Shown: piece by piece, positions 1 to 9,619 of the stretch
Layout: the number at the start of each line of letters is the position of its first letter
How positions within the stretch are numbered: position 1 is the stretch's first letter
DNA from: Chara braunii
Lineage: Eukaryota; Streptophyta; Charophyceae; Charales; Characeae
Direction: 5' to 3'
NCBI GenBank assembly: GCA_003427395.1
Contig: BFEA01000404.1
Coordinates: forward strand, 880,776-903,164
Length of the DNA stretch: 22,389 nt
The notes under the pieces: model-generated
What the model was told of the DNA's origin: nothing
The model's database searches: none
What the model saw: only the letters and a program-made list of their open reading frames with translations
Translations under genes and position numbers: made by a program

Positions 1-103
1 TTTAAACAATCTCGATTGCGTCTAAGCCATCTCGATGGACCGCCCCCCACCCCCTCCTCTCTCTCTCTCACTCTCTCTCGCTCGATCTCATTCGCTCAAG
101 CAC
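1..103. repeat. Partial, decayed copy of the left-edge repeat; CT-rich
   Basis: The phrase CTCGATGGACCGC near 32-44 resembles CTTGATGGACCGC at about 380-392 in the downstream repeat and is followed by a CT-rich run, as in the fuller copies. It looks like the tail of another unit cut by the window edge. No coding sequence is seen. Confidence 0.35.
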
Positions 104-519
104 GCAGGTGCTTTTTTTCCCTCTTATAAAATATCGATGAACCACAGATAAGATATGGAACTGAACGGAGCAGCTACTACGCTTGATCATTGGGGAAGAT
201 CGGATATGAAACTGATCGAAGCAGATACTACACTTGATCGTGCGTGTGTGTTGGTGGTGGTGGGGGGGGGAGAGAGGGAGGGGGTGCATAGTTGGGTTCT
301 CTCTCTCTCCCCCTCTTTATTCCTCCCATGTCCGCGCACGACCTCGCGCGCATCTTTTTTCTTTTTTACAATAGAAAGGTCTTGATGGACCGCGCATGAG
401 ATACGAAACCGAACGGAGCAGATAATACACTCGATTGTGCGGGAAGGGAGGATCGAATATGAAACTGATCGAAGAAGATACTGCACTTGATCGTGGGGGG
501 GAGGAGGCGCCTAGTTCAA

Positions 520-570
<51 letters not shown>

Positions 571-600
571 GAGTGGACACATACACACTCTCTCTCTCAT
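104..600. repeat. Degenerate tandem repeat, about 248 bp, two copies
   Basis: The two copies share the order: T-rich run, GATA(A/C)GA..., GAACGGAGCAG (163 and 411), TATGAAACTGATCGAAG (204 and 457), ACTTGATCGTG (232 and 485), G-run, then CT-rich tract. Spacing is about 248-253 bp. Copies differ by many substitutions and by microsatellite length, so the duplication is old. Confidence 0.65.
523..570. repeat. Compound microsatellite (CT)n(AC)n
   Basis: An uninterrupted CT dinucleotide run passes directly into an AC run near 554. It produces spurious Arg-Glu repeat frames on the opposite strand. Confidence 0.95.
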
Positions 601-903
601 AGTTCCAAGACCACAAAAAATGAAAGCAACAGACACAAATAACAAACTCACCGTCAGTCATAAAGGTGCGGTCGTTGGAAAGGCTTGCCGCTGCACAGCT
701 CAAGCCTCAGCGTCCAACATTCAGAATGTAGAGATGGTGTGTCCTGGGTGAGTGTGTGTGAGTGTTTGTTTGCGTGTGCGAGTCTGTGTATGTGTGAGTG
801 TTGTTATGTTCGCTATACAGAACTCACAACATGACTCAGCCAGACTGTTTCGTTGGACTTCCACCAATTCATCAGGAGGTTGAACCCCGACAGTCCGCCC
901 AAG

Positions 904-1082
904 ATGAACTGTACGGATGGCCAAGGACTCACCACTTTTGCGTGTGGTTGTGTGTGTGTGTGCGTGTGTGCGTGTGCGTGTGCACGCGTGCGTATGAACT
1001 ATACGGATTGCCAACGACTCACCACTTTTGCGTGTGCGTGTGTGTGTGTGTGCATGCGTGAGTGTGTGTGTGCACGTGCGTG
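904..1082. repeat. GT-rich minisatellite with an 89-bp imperfect duplication
   Basis: ATGAACTGTACGGATGGCCA (904) recurs as ATGAACTATACGGATTGCCA (993), each followed by a GACTCACCACTTTTGCGTGTG block and a run of GT/GCGTGT. The unit is about 89 bp. The GT runs make this region prone to alternate structure; frames across it are low-complexity and not credible as genes. Confidence 0.8.
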
Positions 1083-1143
1083 TGCCGGTGCGCGTGTGCC
1101 CAACGTAGAGCGAAGTCGTAGTCGTGCATAGCAGCGTAGAAGT

Positions 1144-1240
1144 CAGTCGAGTAGCTTGAGTGTCGAAAACAGGCGTGTCGAAAACGGGCGTCTATTCTAG
1201 AGTAGTGTAGCATAACTCAGTCGAGTAGCTTTGTCGAACA
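1144..1240. repeat. 74-bp spaced direct repeat
   Basis: CAGTCGAGTAGCTT occurs at 1144-1157 and 1218-1231, each followed shortly by GTCGAA(AA)CAGGC. In addition GTGTCGAAAAC(A/G)GGCGT is duplicated inside the first unit. Confidence 0.7.
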
Positions 1241-1384
1241 GGCATCGACTCTAACTCGCCGTCCAGTATACCTGCCCTCAAGTCCACTGTGCACGTGCCC
1301 AAGAAAGTAGTCTCTATACGTTGTTGCGGCGCTGGACTGGTAGCAGCACTAAACTGGTAGCGTGTCACGCGGTACCGTGCAGTA

Positions 1385-1430
1385 GGGCCTGTAACACGCT
1401 TTGGCTGCACGGGCCTGTAACACGCTTTGG
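1385..1430. repeat. Two 20-bp direct repeats, 26-bp period
   Basis: GGGCCTGTAACACGCTTTGG is found identically at 1385-1404 and 1411-1430, separated by CTGCAC. Confidence 0.95.
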
Positions 1431-1440
1431 TACCACCGCT

Positions 1441-1500
1441 GGCGCATGGGCCGAGCCCAGTACAGGCCCTGGCGCATGGGCCGAGCCCAGTACAGGCCCT
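1441..1500. repeat. Perfect 30-bp tandem duplication
   Basis: Positions 1441-1470 and 1471-1500 are identical; each unit starts GGCGCATGGGCCGAGCCCAG and ends TACAGGCCCT, followed by the start of a third unit (GGCG). Complete identity suggests a recent duplication. Confidence 0.97.
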
Positions 1501-1756
1501 GGCGAGGAGCCGCCCCCGACGGTTCGACTTCTAAGAGCAAACGATCAGCAGACAATCGGGACCATCGAGGAGTGTACAGTCGCAGGGGCCCGATCGTCTG
1601 AATGTCACAGGCCAAAAATTAGTGATAGTTATATATGTAGGGATGCATAGAGCCTCGCTCCACTAATCCAGACGCGCACAACGGACAAGAAAGATTCGCT
1701 CTAGTTTTGCACATTTCGGAAGTAGTGTGGAGAGTGTGGCGAGGGCCATATTGCCG
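1501..1756. other. Non-repetitive spacer with no gene seen
   Basis: A stretch of mixed composition. Frames crossing it are short and driven by the neighbouring 30-bp repeats. No RNA gene or promoter motif is recognised. Confidence 0.3.
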
Positions 1757-1796
1757 CTATTTGGACATCTGGTGCCCTATTCGGACATCTGGTGCA
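1757..1796. repeat. 20-bp tandem duplication
   Basis: CTATTTGGACATCTGGTGCC and CTATTCGGACATCTGGTGCA lie head to tail and differ at two positions. Confidence 0.9.
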
Positions 1797-1905
1797 CCGA
1801 AATGGGCAGTCCCTGCCAGATTCCGGCCAAAAACAAAACCGTTTCCTTTTTTTTATCAATTTAGTCGAGCGCACCTAGGTTAAAGACACGGCGAACCGTA
1901 GATTT

Positions 1906-2050
1906 AGAATTTTTGTAGAGGCTTCCTGGACTCGTAGATTGGAATCGGCCATGTAGTGCAAAAGTTCTAGATTTTTGTAGAAGCTTCTTGGAACCGACCG
2001 TAAGATTGGAATCGGACACCTTGTGAATCTATATGGACAGGAATTCTAGA
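1906..2050. repeat. Degenerate tandem repeat, about 62-67 bp
   Basis: TTTTTGTAGAGGCTTCCTGGA (from 1910) is echoed by TTTTTGTAGAAGCTTCTTGGA (from 1972), and GATTGGAATCGG occurs at 1937 and 2004. A partial third copy (TTCTAGAAACTCGG) follows near 2043. Confidence 0.7.
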
Positions 2051-2240
2051 AACTCGGACGGACCCACTATGCCCTCCTACGTCAAAAGAGGGAACGATTT
2101 GGACTGACGAGCCACAGAAAATCGTGCGTCGCTCACTTGTGTGCCGCCCACATCCACCTAGGTCGACAGTTTACAGCAGCAGAAGGCCCATGATTCAAAC
2201 CCATGCGACTACGATAACATGCAAAATCCCTTCTCACTAA

Positions 2241-2326
2241 TTTGATCTCCTTGTCAGTCCCGATTGTCTGTGCAGAATCTCAATTTGATCTCCTTGTCAG
2301 TCCCGATTGTCTGTGCAGAATCTCAA
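2241..2326. repeat. 43-bp tandem duplication
   Basis: The unit from TTTGATCTCCTTGTCAGTCC to GCAGAATCTCAA is repeated without change at 2241-2283 and 2284-2326. Confidence 0.95.
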
Positions 2327-2431
2327 TCTCAAATCGGTTAATTGCTGGACTAAATGTGATTTTGGCAATTACACTACGTTGTCAAATCAATCTGCCTAAC
2401 TCTATCAAGCGTCCAAACTATTAATTCCTTT

Positions 2432-2545
2432 TGTCCAAAATGCTCATCATTTCTCCCAAACTATATCTGGTATGTCCGAAATGCTCATCATTTGTCCCAA
2501 CCTAACTAAATCTGATGTGTCCAAAATGCTCATCACTTCTCCTGT
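2432..2545. repeat. Three imperfect copies of a ~43-bp unit
   Basis: TGTCC(A/G)AAATGCTCATCA starts at 2432, 2473 and 2518, each time followed by (C/T)TT(C/G)TCC. The TGTCCAA word also recurs at 2542-2635, hinting that the array once extended further. Confidence 0.8.
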
Positions 2546-2746
2546 CCAAATCGGTTCTGATTACGTACTAAATAGGAAAATCGAACTGACCAATTCGGTT
2601 TGATGGTTGTCCAATCGAATTTTCGGTTGTCCAAATCGCTTCATCTTGATCCTAAGGAGTATACATATTTCCAAGGAAACAGATTAACGCACCGGCCCTC
2701 ACAATTCAACTCGGAGTCAATAAGGCTTCCGACCTTCAAAAAGGAA

Positions 2747-2778
2747 GAAAAAAAAAGAAAAAAAAAGAAAAAAAAAGA
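2747..2778. repeat. A9-G tract with exact 10-bp period
   Basis: Single G residues interrupt poly(A) at 2747, 2757, 2767 and 2777. Runs of nine A at helical spacing give a rigid or bent segment. The Lys-rich frame across it is not credible. Confidence 0.9.
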
Positions 2779-2828
2779 GCTAGAAACGCCTATGCACACA
2801 TAGAAGGAACCCTAGCCATTGACGTTCG

Positions 2829-2895
2829 GCATCATGCTCAGTTCGAAAAGCTTCACCGACAGTCTCAAGCCGTCATGCAAAACTGAGCATGCTGC
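2829..2895. repeat. Inverted repeat, 15-bp arms
   Basis: GCATCATGCTCAGTT at 2829-2843 is complementary, with one mismatch, to AACTGAGCATGCTGC at 2881-2895, with a 37-nt spacer. It may be a decayed foldback element or chance; there is no supporting second copy. Confidence 0.55.
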
Positions 2896-3220
2896 CAAAC
2901 TACGCAGATTCTTTTATTTTAGACTTCGAGAGCAACGGAGATAAAACGCCGATTTCTTCAGCATAAAGAGGTTGCCCGTCATTTCGGGCTATGATTTCTG
3001 CTCACTTCGCATTCTTACGTTTTGTCTTCCATTTGCGATATTTTTGTTCAGTCTCGGAAAAATGCTCTATCCACACCACCCTCGAAATGCGAAAAAGACA
3101 AAAATGTGGCGGGTGCATCTAGCCATGTTCTAACGGGAAGTTCATTGTCATTTTGCAACTTTCGAGAATTGGTACGGCGATGCCCAAGCGCTTGGCTTCT
3201 AGCCACCATGAACCGCCCGC

Positions 3221-3552
3221 TCAACCGCCCAGTGAAACGGCTCTCAGGTCACTAGAAGAGCCCAATGATTTCCAGTGACCGTAACCCAACCCTCACGCTG
3301 ACCTCAACGGACCAGTGAACCGGCTCTCAGGTCACCAGAAGGGCCAAATGATTTCCAGTGACCGTAACCCAACCCTCACGTTGACCTCAACCGCCCAGTG
3401 AACCGGCTCTCAGGTCACTAGAAGAGCACAATGATTTCCAGTGACCGTAACCCAACCCTCACACTGACCTCAACCGCCCTGTGAACCGGCTCTCAGGTCA
3501 CTAGAAGAGCCCAATAATTTCCAGTGACCGTAATCCAACCCTCACGCTGACC
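3221..3552. repeat. Four tandem copies of an 83-bp unit
   Basis: Units start at 3221, 3304, 3387 and 3470 with (T)CAACCGCCC or a variant and share AGTGAACCGGCTCTCAGGTC, AATGATTTCCAGTGACCGTA and CCAACCCTCAC. Period is exactly 83 bp and copies differ at only a few positions. Each unit carries an internal foldback: GGTCACTAGAA pairs with TTCCAGTGACC about 12 nt later, with one or two mismatches. 83 is not a multiple of three and stops occur, so it is not a protein repeat. Confidence 0.97.
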
Positions 3553-5105
3553 TAGTTTAATGATGATACGGGCATGTCCGGGGTCCGACTCCCCCAGATC
3601 TCTGTCGTTTCAAACAGGGATACTCAGCAAGCATCCAATCTGAAGGGGCTCGAGAAGGCAGAATAGACTACCTACGAGCAGGAATAAATTAATGTATTGT
3701 CACAAGAATATCAGAGCACAAAAGCGAAAACAAGGAAAACGAAAAGGAAAAAATGAATTCGTTTCTTTCTTCCTTACAAATCCCCCTGTTCAGAACCTCT
3801 TGCGTACAAGGCCGCCCACGTGGATGGAGAGATTCACCGAACTGGATTCGGATTGTCTGACTACATAGGAGTGCGATTCCACATAGCACGTATGGAGTCG
3901 GTTGTCAAAGACAACTTTCGCGTTTGCACCGACGAGCTCGCACAAAAGACCAAGCACGCCCTCTAAATTGAAGAAGAAGAGAGCAAGGGAAGGTGGTAGA
4001 CGCACTGGAAGCAAATTAAAAAAAATGGGAGCAGTACGAGCCCCCGATCCAAAGCGCTGCCAAGAGACGTCAAGATCTATCAAACGTCTCGTCAGACAGA
4101 TCGAATCACGAACATACAGTATGATCTATAGGCATGCATTCGCCTTGCACGTTCACGTGCGGTCAGCTTCACACTCGTAATGTGCGAGACGTCGTTCGCC
4201 TTTAACGCGGACTGCAATGAGGCATATCGACATTACCGAGGCCCGTACGTTACGAATCTAAAGGGCACTTTCACACCAATTAGGACTTCCTGAGATGGAT
4301 ATGACTGCAATTCTGACCAGGTTAGTAGTAAACCCTTGAGAAAACCATATATCCTGCAACACGAGAACAGCTATGAAGTCGTGAGAATTCCATCTAACGT
4401 CTACTTTTCCGCCAGCTTCGACACTCGTTACGTGCTTGTTTCTTGCATCGCCGGTTCATGAACAAAAAATCCCGTTGCGGCGGGGGACAAGTTACACAGA
4501 GAATAAGGTTTCCAAAACAGCAGGGCAACACGTTCGTTTCTGAACGCCACTGCTACTGAACGAATTCACCTCGGCCGTCACTTACGTCAAAATCAGCAGG
4601 GGGAAAATACGCTAGGACTTCCTCGAAATCCAATCTGGCCTCAATCACGGTCAGATACTTCTGGAGAGTCCTACCGCAAGTTTCCCCTTAGACCAATAAC
4701 CCCTTCCTTGCGTATGCAACACAGAAACGCCATAGAGTCAATCGAGAGAAATTCACATACACCGCCGTCACGACTGCCCATCTGACAAGTCAGACACGTG
4801 CAGGGGCGAAACAACAAGAGCAAGGACGAAAAAATACGCCGAAAAGAAACGAAAAACACGAAAACGCGTTCGACGTCAAGCAGGTGGCCTCGAGTACGAA
4901 CAACACATAGCAGGTGGCACAGATCGTTCTGGAGAAACGTCACCCCCATAGCAGGCGCTGACGGCAGCAGCAAAAGACCGAAAAAAAAGCGAAAAAAACG
5001 AGAAGTACAAAAAAAAAATCAAGCACCGACGTCGCAGGAATGTCAGAGACACAAGCCAACCGTTATACACATAGGCTGTAGGTAGTTGCAACACTCGCCA
5101 TCCCC
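3553..5105. other. Intergenic DNA with no gene recognised
   Basis: No frame longer than 100 codons and no family motif is seen. A GGGGTCCGACTCCCC hairpin near 3579-3593 resembles a tRNA T-arm but lacks matching acceptor and anticodon arms. About 4820-5035 is A-rich (repeated CGAAAA/GAAAAAA words), giving Lys/Arg-rich frames that look compositional. Confidence 0.4.
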
Positions 5106-5159
5106 CAAGATTTTGAACGCATCTGGAAAAAATCACGTCCAGATGCGTTCAATATTTTG
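5106..5159. repeat. Strong hairpin, 22-nt arms, 10-nt loop
   Basis: TTGAACGCATCTGGA (5113-5127) is perfectly complementary to TCCAGATGCGTTCAA (5138-5152). Outside this, 5106-5111 pairs with 5154-5159 (one G-U type pair) after a single mismatch. The loop is 5128-5137. It could be a miniature foldback, or a small-RNA precursor if transcribed; neither is shown by the sequence alone. Confidence 0.9.
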
Positions 5160-5258
5160 ACGGATTGCGAGCCGTGGATTGCTACCCGTGCAACTACAGT
5201 AGAGGTCCATACATGAGGAGACATGCGAAGTCTCACCGACACCAGAGGGAAGTTCGTC

Positions 5259-5395
5259 CAAATGCGGGAAACGAAGAATGAATCTGGGCTCAAATTTCTC
5301 GACAAATGTGGGAAACGAAGAACGAATCTGGGCTCCATTTCTCGCCAAATGCGGGAAACGAAGAATGAATCTGGAACGAAGAATGAATCTTTCCA
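5259..5395. repeat. 43/44-bp tandem array, about three copies
   Basis: CAAATG(C/T)GGGAAACGAAGAA starts at 5259, 5303 and 5346, each followed by (T/C)GAATCTGG and, in the first two, GCTC(A)A/CATTTCTCG. The third unit ends in an extra duplicate of AACGAAGAATGAATCT. Alternating 44/43-bp spacing breaks any reading frame through the array. Confidence 0.9.
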
Positions 5396-5999
5396 GATCC
5401 AACAACAGAACCACAAACCATTTCTCATGCTTGGCCCGTAGTGTTCATCGAAGCACTTGCTAGATAACGAGGTGTAGGTCGAGAAAATGACGAGTCCTTG
5501 ACGCAGGACACAAGTCCTGCAAGCAGGAGAACAAGATCCGAGTTCGCGCAGGGGACGGACTTCGGAAGACACTCTTAACCTTTGTACCATTTATTTACTT
5601 TCGAGCAAGAGGGGCACACTTTCGTCATCAGGGGAAACCGAAATCGACAAGCAGAATTAGCGATACTCAGGTTTTTAACTGACCACGAAAACGCACCGCA
5701 TTCGCTCCAAGTCCAATCGTCAAAGAGGTATTAAAAAAAAGATTCGCAAAAAAGGGATTCGGCGGATAAACTACGGCGGATAAACTACGACTAACAGATC
5801 TTGGGATGTTCAACCTCAGGAATCCGCCTCTCTCTACCAGAGGCGGCCTGATTGAGCCATCTGTCGCGAGGGAAAAATGAAATCCAAGCAGCACCACTTC
5901 ATACGAACCTCCGACAAGTTGAGCGACAGCGAAAAATTATCGCTACTGGAATTATTTCACATCAACATTGAGCACAAGCGCCGTAAACCATCCGGAGAA
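5396..5999. other. Intergenic DNA; 14-bp tandem pair at 5760-5787
   Basis: No gene is recognised. CGGCGGATAAACTA occurs twice head to tail (5760-5773, 5774-5787). A-rich runs lie at 5731-5755. Confidence 0.45.
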
Positions 6000-6000
6000 T

Positions 6001-6535
6001 ATCTGTACAGTTCGTACGGTTAATCAAAAGAGCGTCCGCACAATATAGTTTCCAGTACTTGGTGAAAATAGACTTGATAAAAAGACTGTCCGTACAACTT
6101 AGTTTCCAGTACTTCATACACTTAATCGTACATATTCTAGGTCGGTCAGTATATATAGCGTCACAGTACAGTAATTAATACACCATATCCAATTGCTTCA
6201 AAACATCGAAACAGCGTCCGTACAACATAGTTTGCAGTACTTCATACGCTTGGTCCAGCATAAAATAAACTTAGTCAAAAGAGGATCGTTACATCATTTA
6301 CAACATAACAACACACCATATCCTCTTGTTTCACAACTAGATCAACTGCATAGTCCGTACATTTTCATTAAAAAAGCGTCCGTACGACCTGGTTTCCAGC
6401 ACTACATACAACTGCTTAAACATCATATACTTATTCAGTCAGAAGAGGGTCGCTATATAGTTTACGGTACTTCAAACACGACATCCTATCCTATCCTTTT
6501 AGAAAGGACAAGATTTAGACCTGACTACTCCTAAC
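6001..6535. repeat. Degenerate ~162-bp tandem repeat
   Basis: AGCGTCCGTACAACATAGTT followed by T(C/G)CAGTACTTCATAC appears with variation at 6031, 6084, 6213 and 6375. Its follow-on block (AGAGGATCGTTACATC near 6283, AGAGGGTCGCTATATA near 6445, ATATATAGCGTC near 6152) recurs at about the same distance. The best-matched pair is 162 bp apart, i.e. 54 codons, which keeps a frame open at 6193-6534, but that frame contains no ATG. Confidence 0.75.
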
Positions 6536-6656
6536 CATTGCTTCAAGTTTCAACGAAGCTAAGAAGAGAATACCGAGTGCCTTCAGCGCCACTCAGTATT
6601 GGTTCTGCCGACAGCAACTGTTCACACACCTCGGGTCGCTTATTAATGCCTACCTT

Positions 6657-6755
6657 CTTCCCCTGAATACAACGTAACGTCATTACAGCTGTATCTACAC
6701 TGAATAAGGTGACTCAGATACAGCTATAACGACCTCACGTTGTATTCGGGGGAAG
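6657..6755. mobile_element. Foldback MITE-like element, 99 bp
   Basis: The 40-nt left arm (6657-6696, starting CTTCCCCTGAATACAACGTA) and the right arm (6716-6755, ending TTGTATTCGGGGGAAG) are reverse complements at 35 of 40 positions, separated by a 19-nt loop. A related copy at 14053-14123 supports mobility. No clear target-site duplication could be fixed by eye. A further terminal fragment, GTCTTCCCCGGAATAC at 6768-6783, begins 12 nt beyond the right end. No coding capacity; it would depend on a transposase elsewhere. Confidence 0.8.
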
Positions 6756-6783
6756 ACAGAAGCTACCGTCTTCCCCGGAATAC

Positions 6784-9332
6784 ACCCATCTTTACCGCCT
6801 AATACAGTCAAAAGAACGGTGCGTTCTGTCGCTGTAGGTAGGTCGATGGATTCCTACACGATCACGACAAAGGAAAACACCTAATAGGCCCGGCTAACGC
6901 TCGACGGCATATACATGCGCCGACCCTTCGCTCGACTATGACATTGTAATAAAGGATTACGCATATATACCTTACACACTTCTCGCTGCACAGAAGGCTT
7001 GACGGTGACAAACGGTGTATAAGAGAAAAATGAGTGGACCGCGTGACCTGCTGCGTTCGTAACAGAGGTTAAAAAGATGCGGGAGACAACACAACAACAC
7101 ACCAGTCTTCAATTTTCTACAGCGAAAGGAGAGTCAGGCCGTACCGAGCTTCCTCAGAAACTACAGACGACCAACGTTCAAACGAGCGACACGGCGACCG
7201 AAACATATAGCCGCGCCATACAAAACGAACGCGACTGGTACACACACTCGAAACTACACGTGCCAACATAGATTTGAGTACCGGCTTCAATTCTGCTCTC
7301 TCCGTGATCTAGGCGCACATCACGCGCCTTCCACGTTAGTGTAACCATGCAGGTTGGCAATGGGCAAGGATAGCAGACCAATATCCCAACAACCGCGGCA
7401 ACGGGCAACGAAAGGAGAGCAGGCCAATATTATACCAGCAGCCGCAAACAATGAATCCAATCTGATGAGACTATGCGCATCGCCCGGCGGTGGAATAAAA
7501 CAAAATTTTCCGAAAATTGCGAGCAGCAACGGACGAAGGCGAGAAGGAGAATCCTGACACAACTACGACGCACATAAACAATCCGACGACGCTCAAACGA
7601 AGCACAGCACCACCAAGGACAACTTCACACAAAACGAAACGAAACGAAACCGTCGACTGGGATTGAGCGAAAGAGAACCGAACTTCTCTTCAGACAAGGT
7701 CAGTGGAAAAAACATGATTTCGCCAGTCGAACAAAAACAACACTCAAAACACAAATTCTTTTCCGGGAAAAGGAGCACAAAAAAAAACGACAACAAGAGA
7801 ATGAAAAGCGTGACACGTACCTTCACAACATGCAGCCATTATTGCGATATCGTCAAAGACTTCCGATCACAGCAAAACGTGCTCCGCGAAAGACTCTTCC
7901 ATCGTCCACGCTGCTAAACTAGTCCGCTTGCTCGTCGCTCGCTCTTCCCCTTGTTACCCTATAGCAAAGAAATAAGCACTCGTTCTCTTGATTCGTTGAC
8001 GTACACTCTTCAATTTGAAAATGGTGCTCTGATGCAACGACGGATAGTTGCAGACATGGTCAAGACCAACCACCACCCTCGGCCGCAATCGCGATTACGC
8101 CACCCGAATGACCACACGCCGATTCAACAAACGGCGCCTCGAAATCCGACGACTGCAGAGGTGAGGGCGGGCACAAGATGACCAACAAACGGGTGCCGCG
8201 TCGGCGTTTCCTTCGGCCTGGAGACTTAGTCGCCTGAACTCGGAACACAACTTGTCAAGCCCTCCGTCAAAGAACGACTACTTTTTCTGCTGCGGTTATC
8301 AGAAGAGTAACTACAGGACTACAGCTTCCTCATTTACCGCAAAAAATGCATCGGTGGAGGCAACAAAAAACATCTCACTTTACGTTACAAACGAGAAAGC
8401 ACGGCGACAGCCGGCACCTCACGGAGGCATAGAGGGAGATTTACGTAGCGGCTTTACCATAGGGAGTGGAAGGAACGGGTGCAGTTTTGGACCGCTACAA
8501 TCTATTTGAACTCGACTTCTGATGCGACCGGTACATCGGCAAACCCTAGAACAGAGTCACACAATCCTTGCGCCTCCACCGCTACTACGCCTTTCTCGCA
8601 ATTAATTTCCGAGACAGCTGGCCACGCGGAAGAGATGACATTGCTCGCATGAAACGGAAAAAATTTAACGTTAACGCCAAGAAATTTCACTTTTACTGTA
8701 TTACCCCCATCCGCCGGCAAGGGAACTCGAAAGAGGAAACCCTAAAACGCTCCACACAACAGAGCAATTTCTCTACCTTGTCGAAACAACCAACCTCCCT
8801 TCCCCCTGCCGATAAAAACAGAAGGGGGGATTAGAGAACCCAATAGCTAGCAGTGACGAGTGCGAGCAGGTCGACAATCGATCAAACACCGAGGATCCAT
8901 ACGCGGATTTGCGGAAGTCGCAATCCCCCCCACATACACTTCCCAAACCCCGCAAATCACTAACGACAGCTGTTGCGCCCACATCAAGAACATCGCAAGC
9001 ATACAACAAGCCTCCTCCACAGGGCAGCGGCGCACCACTTCCCTTAGAGAGGGTGGTTAGAGACTTGAATGAACGAAATACCCACCCCCTAGAAGAATAC
9101 TGAATACTGAGAACAATTGGTCTCGTCCGAGTTTTCAATGGGAAGTAGCGTTATCGTGTTCCCCTAAAGGCACGACAAGCCGACGAACGACGTTCTTCCT
9201 TTCTATGGACGAACGAGTTCACCATTTTCGACAGTATAAGCGAAAGAAGCAGCTTTTGAGATTACCACCCCTCATAACACCAGTCCTGCAAACCTTCCGG
9301 CGGAAGCGCCAGTACGAAGGCGACGCCGATAG
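6784..9332. other. A+C-rich intergenic DNA with no gene recognised
   Basis: No ATG-started frame resembles a known family. A minus-strand frame at 8773-9138 opens with TTG and has no ATG. The plus strand is rich in A and C throughout. A short AAACG run (four units) lies at about 7632-7650. Confidence 0.45.
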
Positions 9333-9617
9333 CAGTAAAATAAACGTACCATTTGATCTTCAAGCCTCGTGCAGCAAACGAGTCACAGGAAGACGACCGT
9401 CGCATAGACAAGAGTTCTTGTGAACCCTAACGACTAACTAACAAATACAAGCCCTTCCTCCCCGTGGTGATCAATCAGTAAAACAACGTACCATTTGATC
9501 TTCTTAGAACCTCGTGCAGCACACGAGTCACAGGAAGACTACCGTAGCATAGACAAGGGTTCTTGTGAACCCTAACGACTCAGAAATACCAAGCCCTTCC
9601 TCCTCCTGGTGGTCAAT
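9333..9617. repeat. 143-bp direct duplication with internal hairpins
   Basis: Copies begin at 9333 and 9476 (CAGTAAAA...ACGTACCATTTGATCTT), and a third start (CAGTAAGACCAGT) follows at 9618. Shared blocks include CCTCGTGCAGCA(A/C)ACGAGTCA, CACAGGAAGAC, TTCTTGTGAACCCTAACGAC and AAGCCCTTCCTCC. In the second copy AGGGTTC (9556-9562) and GAACCCT (9567-9573) form a perfect short hairpin. Copies differ by small indels and substitutions. Confidence 0.92.
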
Positions 9618-9619
9618 CA

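Noticed and set aside
317-703. 128-codon minus-strand frame with Arg-Glu repeats
   Set aside because: The repeats are the CT/AC microsatellite read in frame.
3540-3605. Possible tRNA because of a GGGGTCCGACTCCCC arm
   Set aside because: No acceptor stem or anticodon arm can be paired around it.
5063-5590. Minus-strand ATG frame of 175 codons with repeated FFVSRIW/FVLRFPH segments
   Set aside because: It is generated by the 43/44-bp array, whose repeats fall in different frames, and it also runs through the hairpin; no domain is recognisable.
6193-6534. 113-codon plus-strand frame as a gene
   Set aside because: It opens with TTG and contains no ATG; the frame reflects a 162-bp repeat period. 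Kept only as an observation.
8773-9138. 121-codon minus-strand frame
   Set aside because: It opens with TTG, has no ATG, and shows no known motif.
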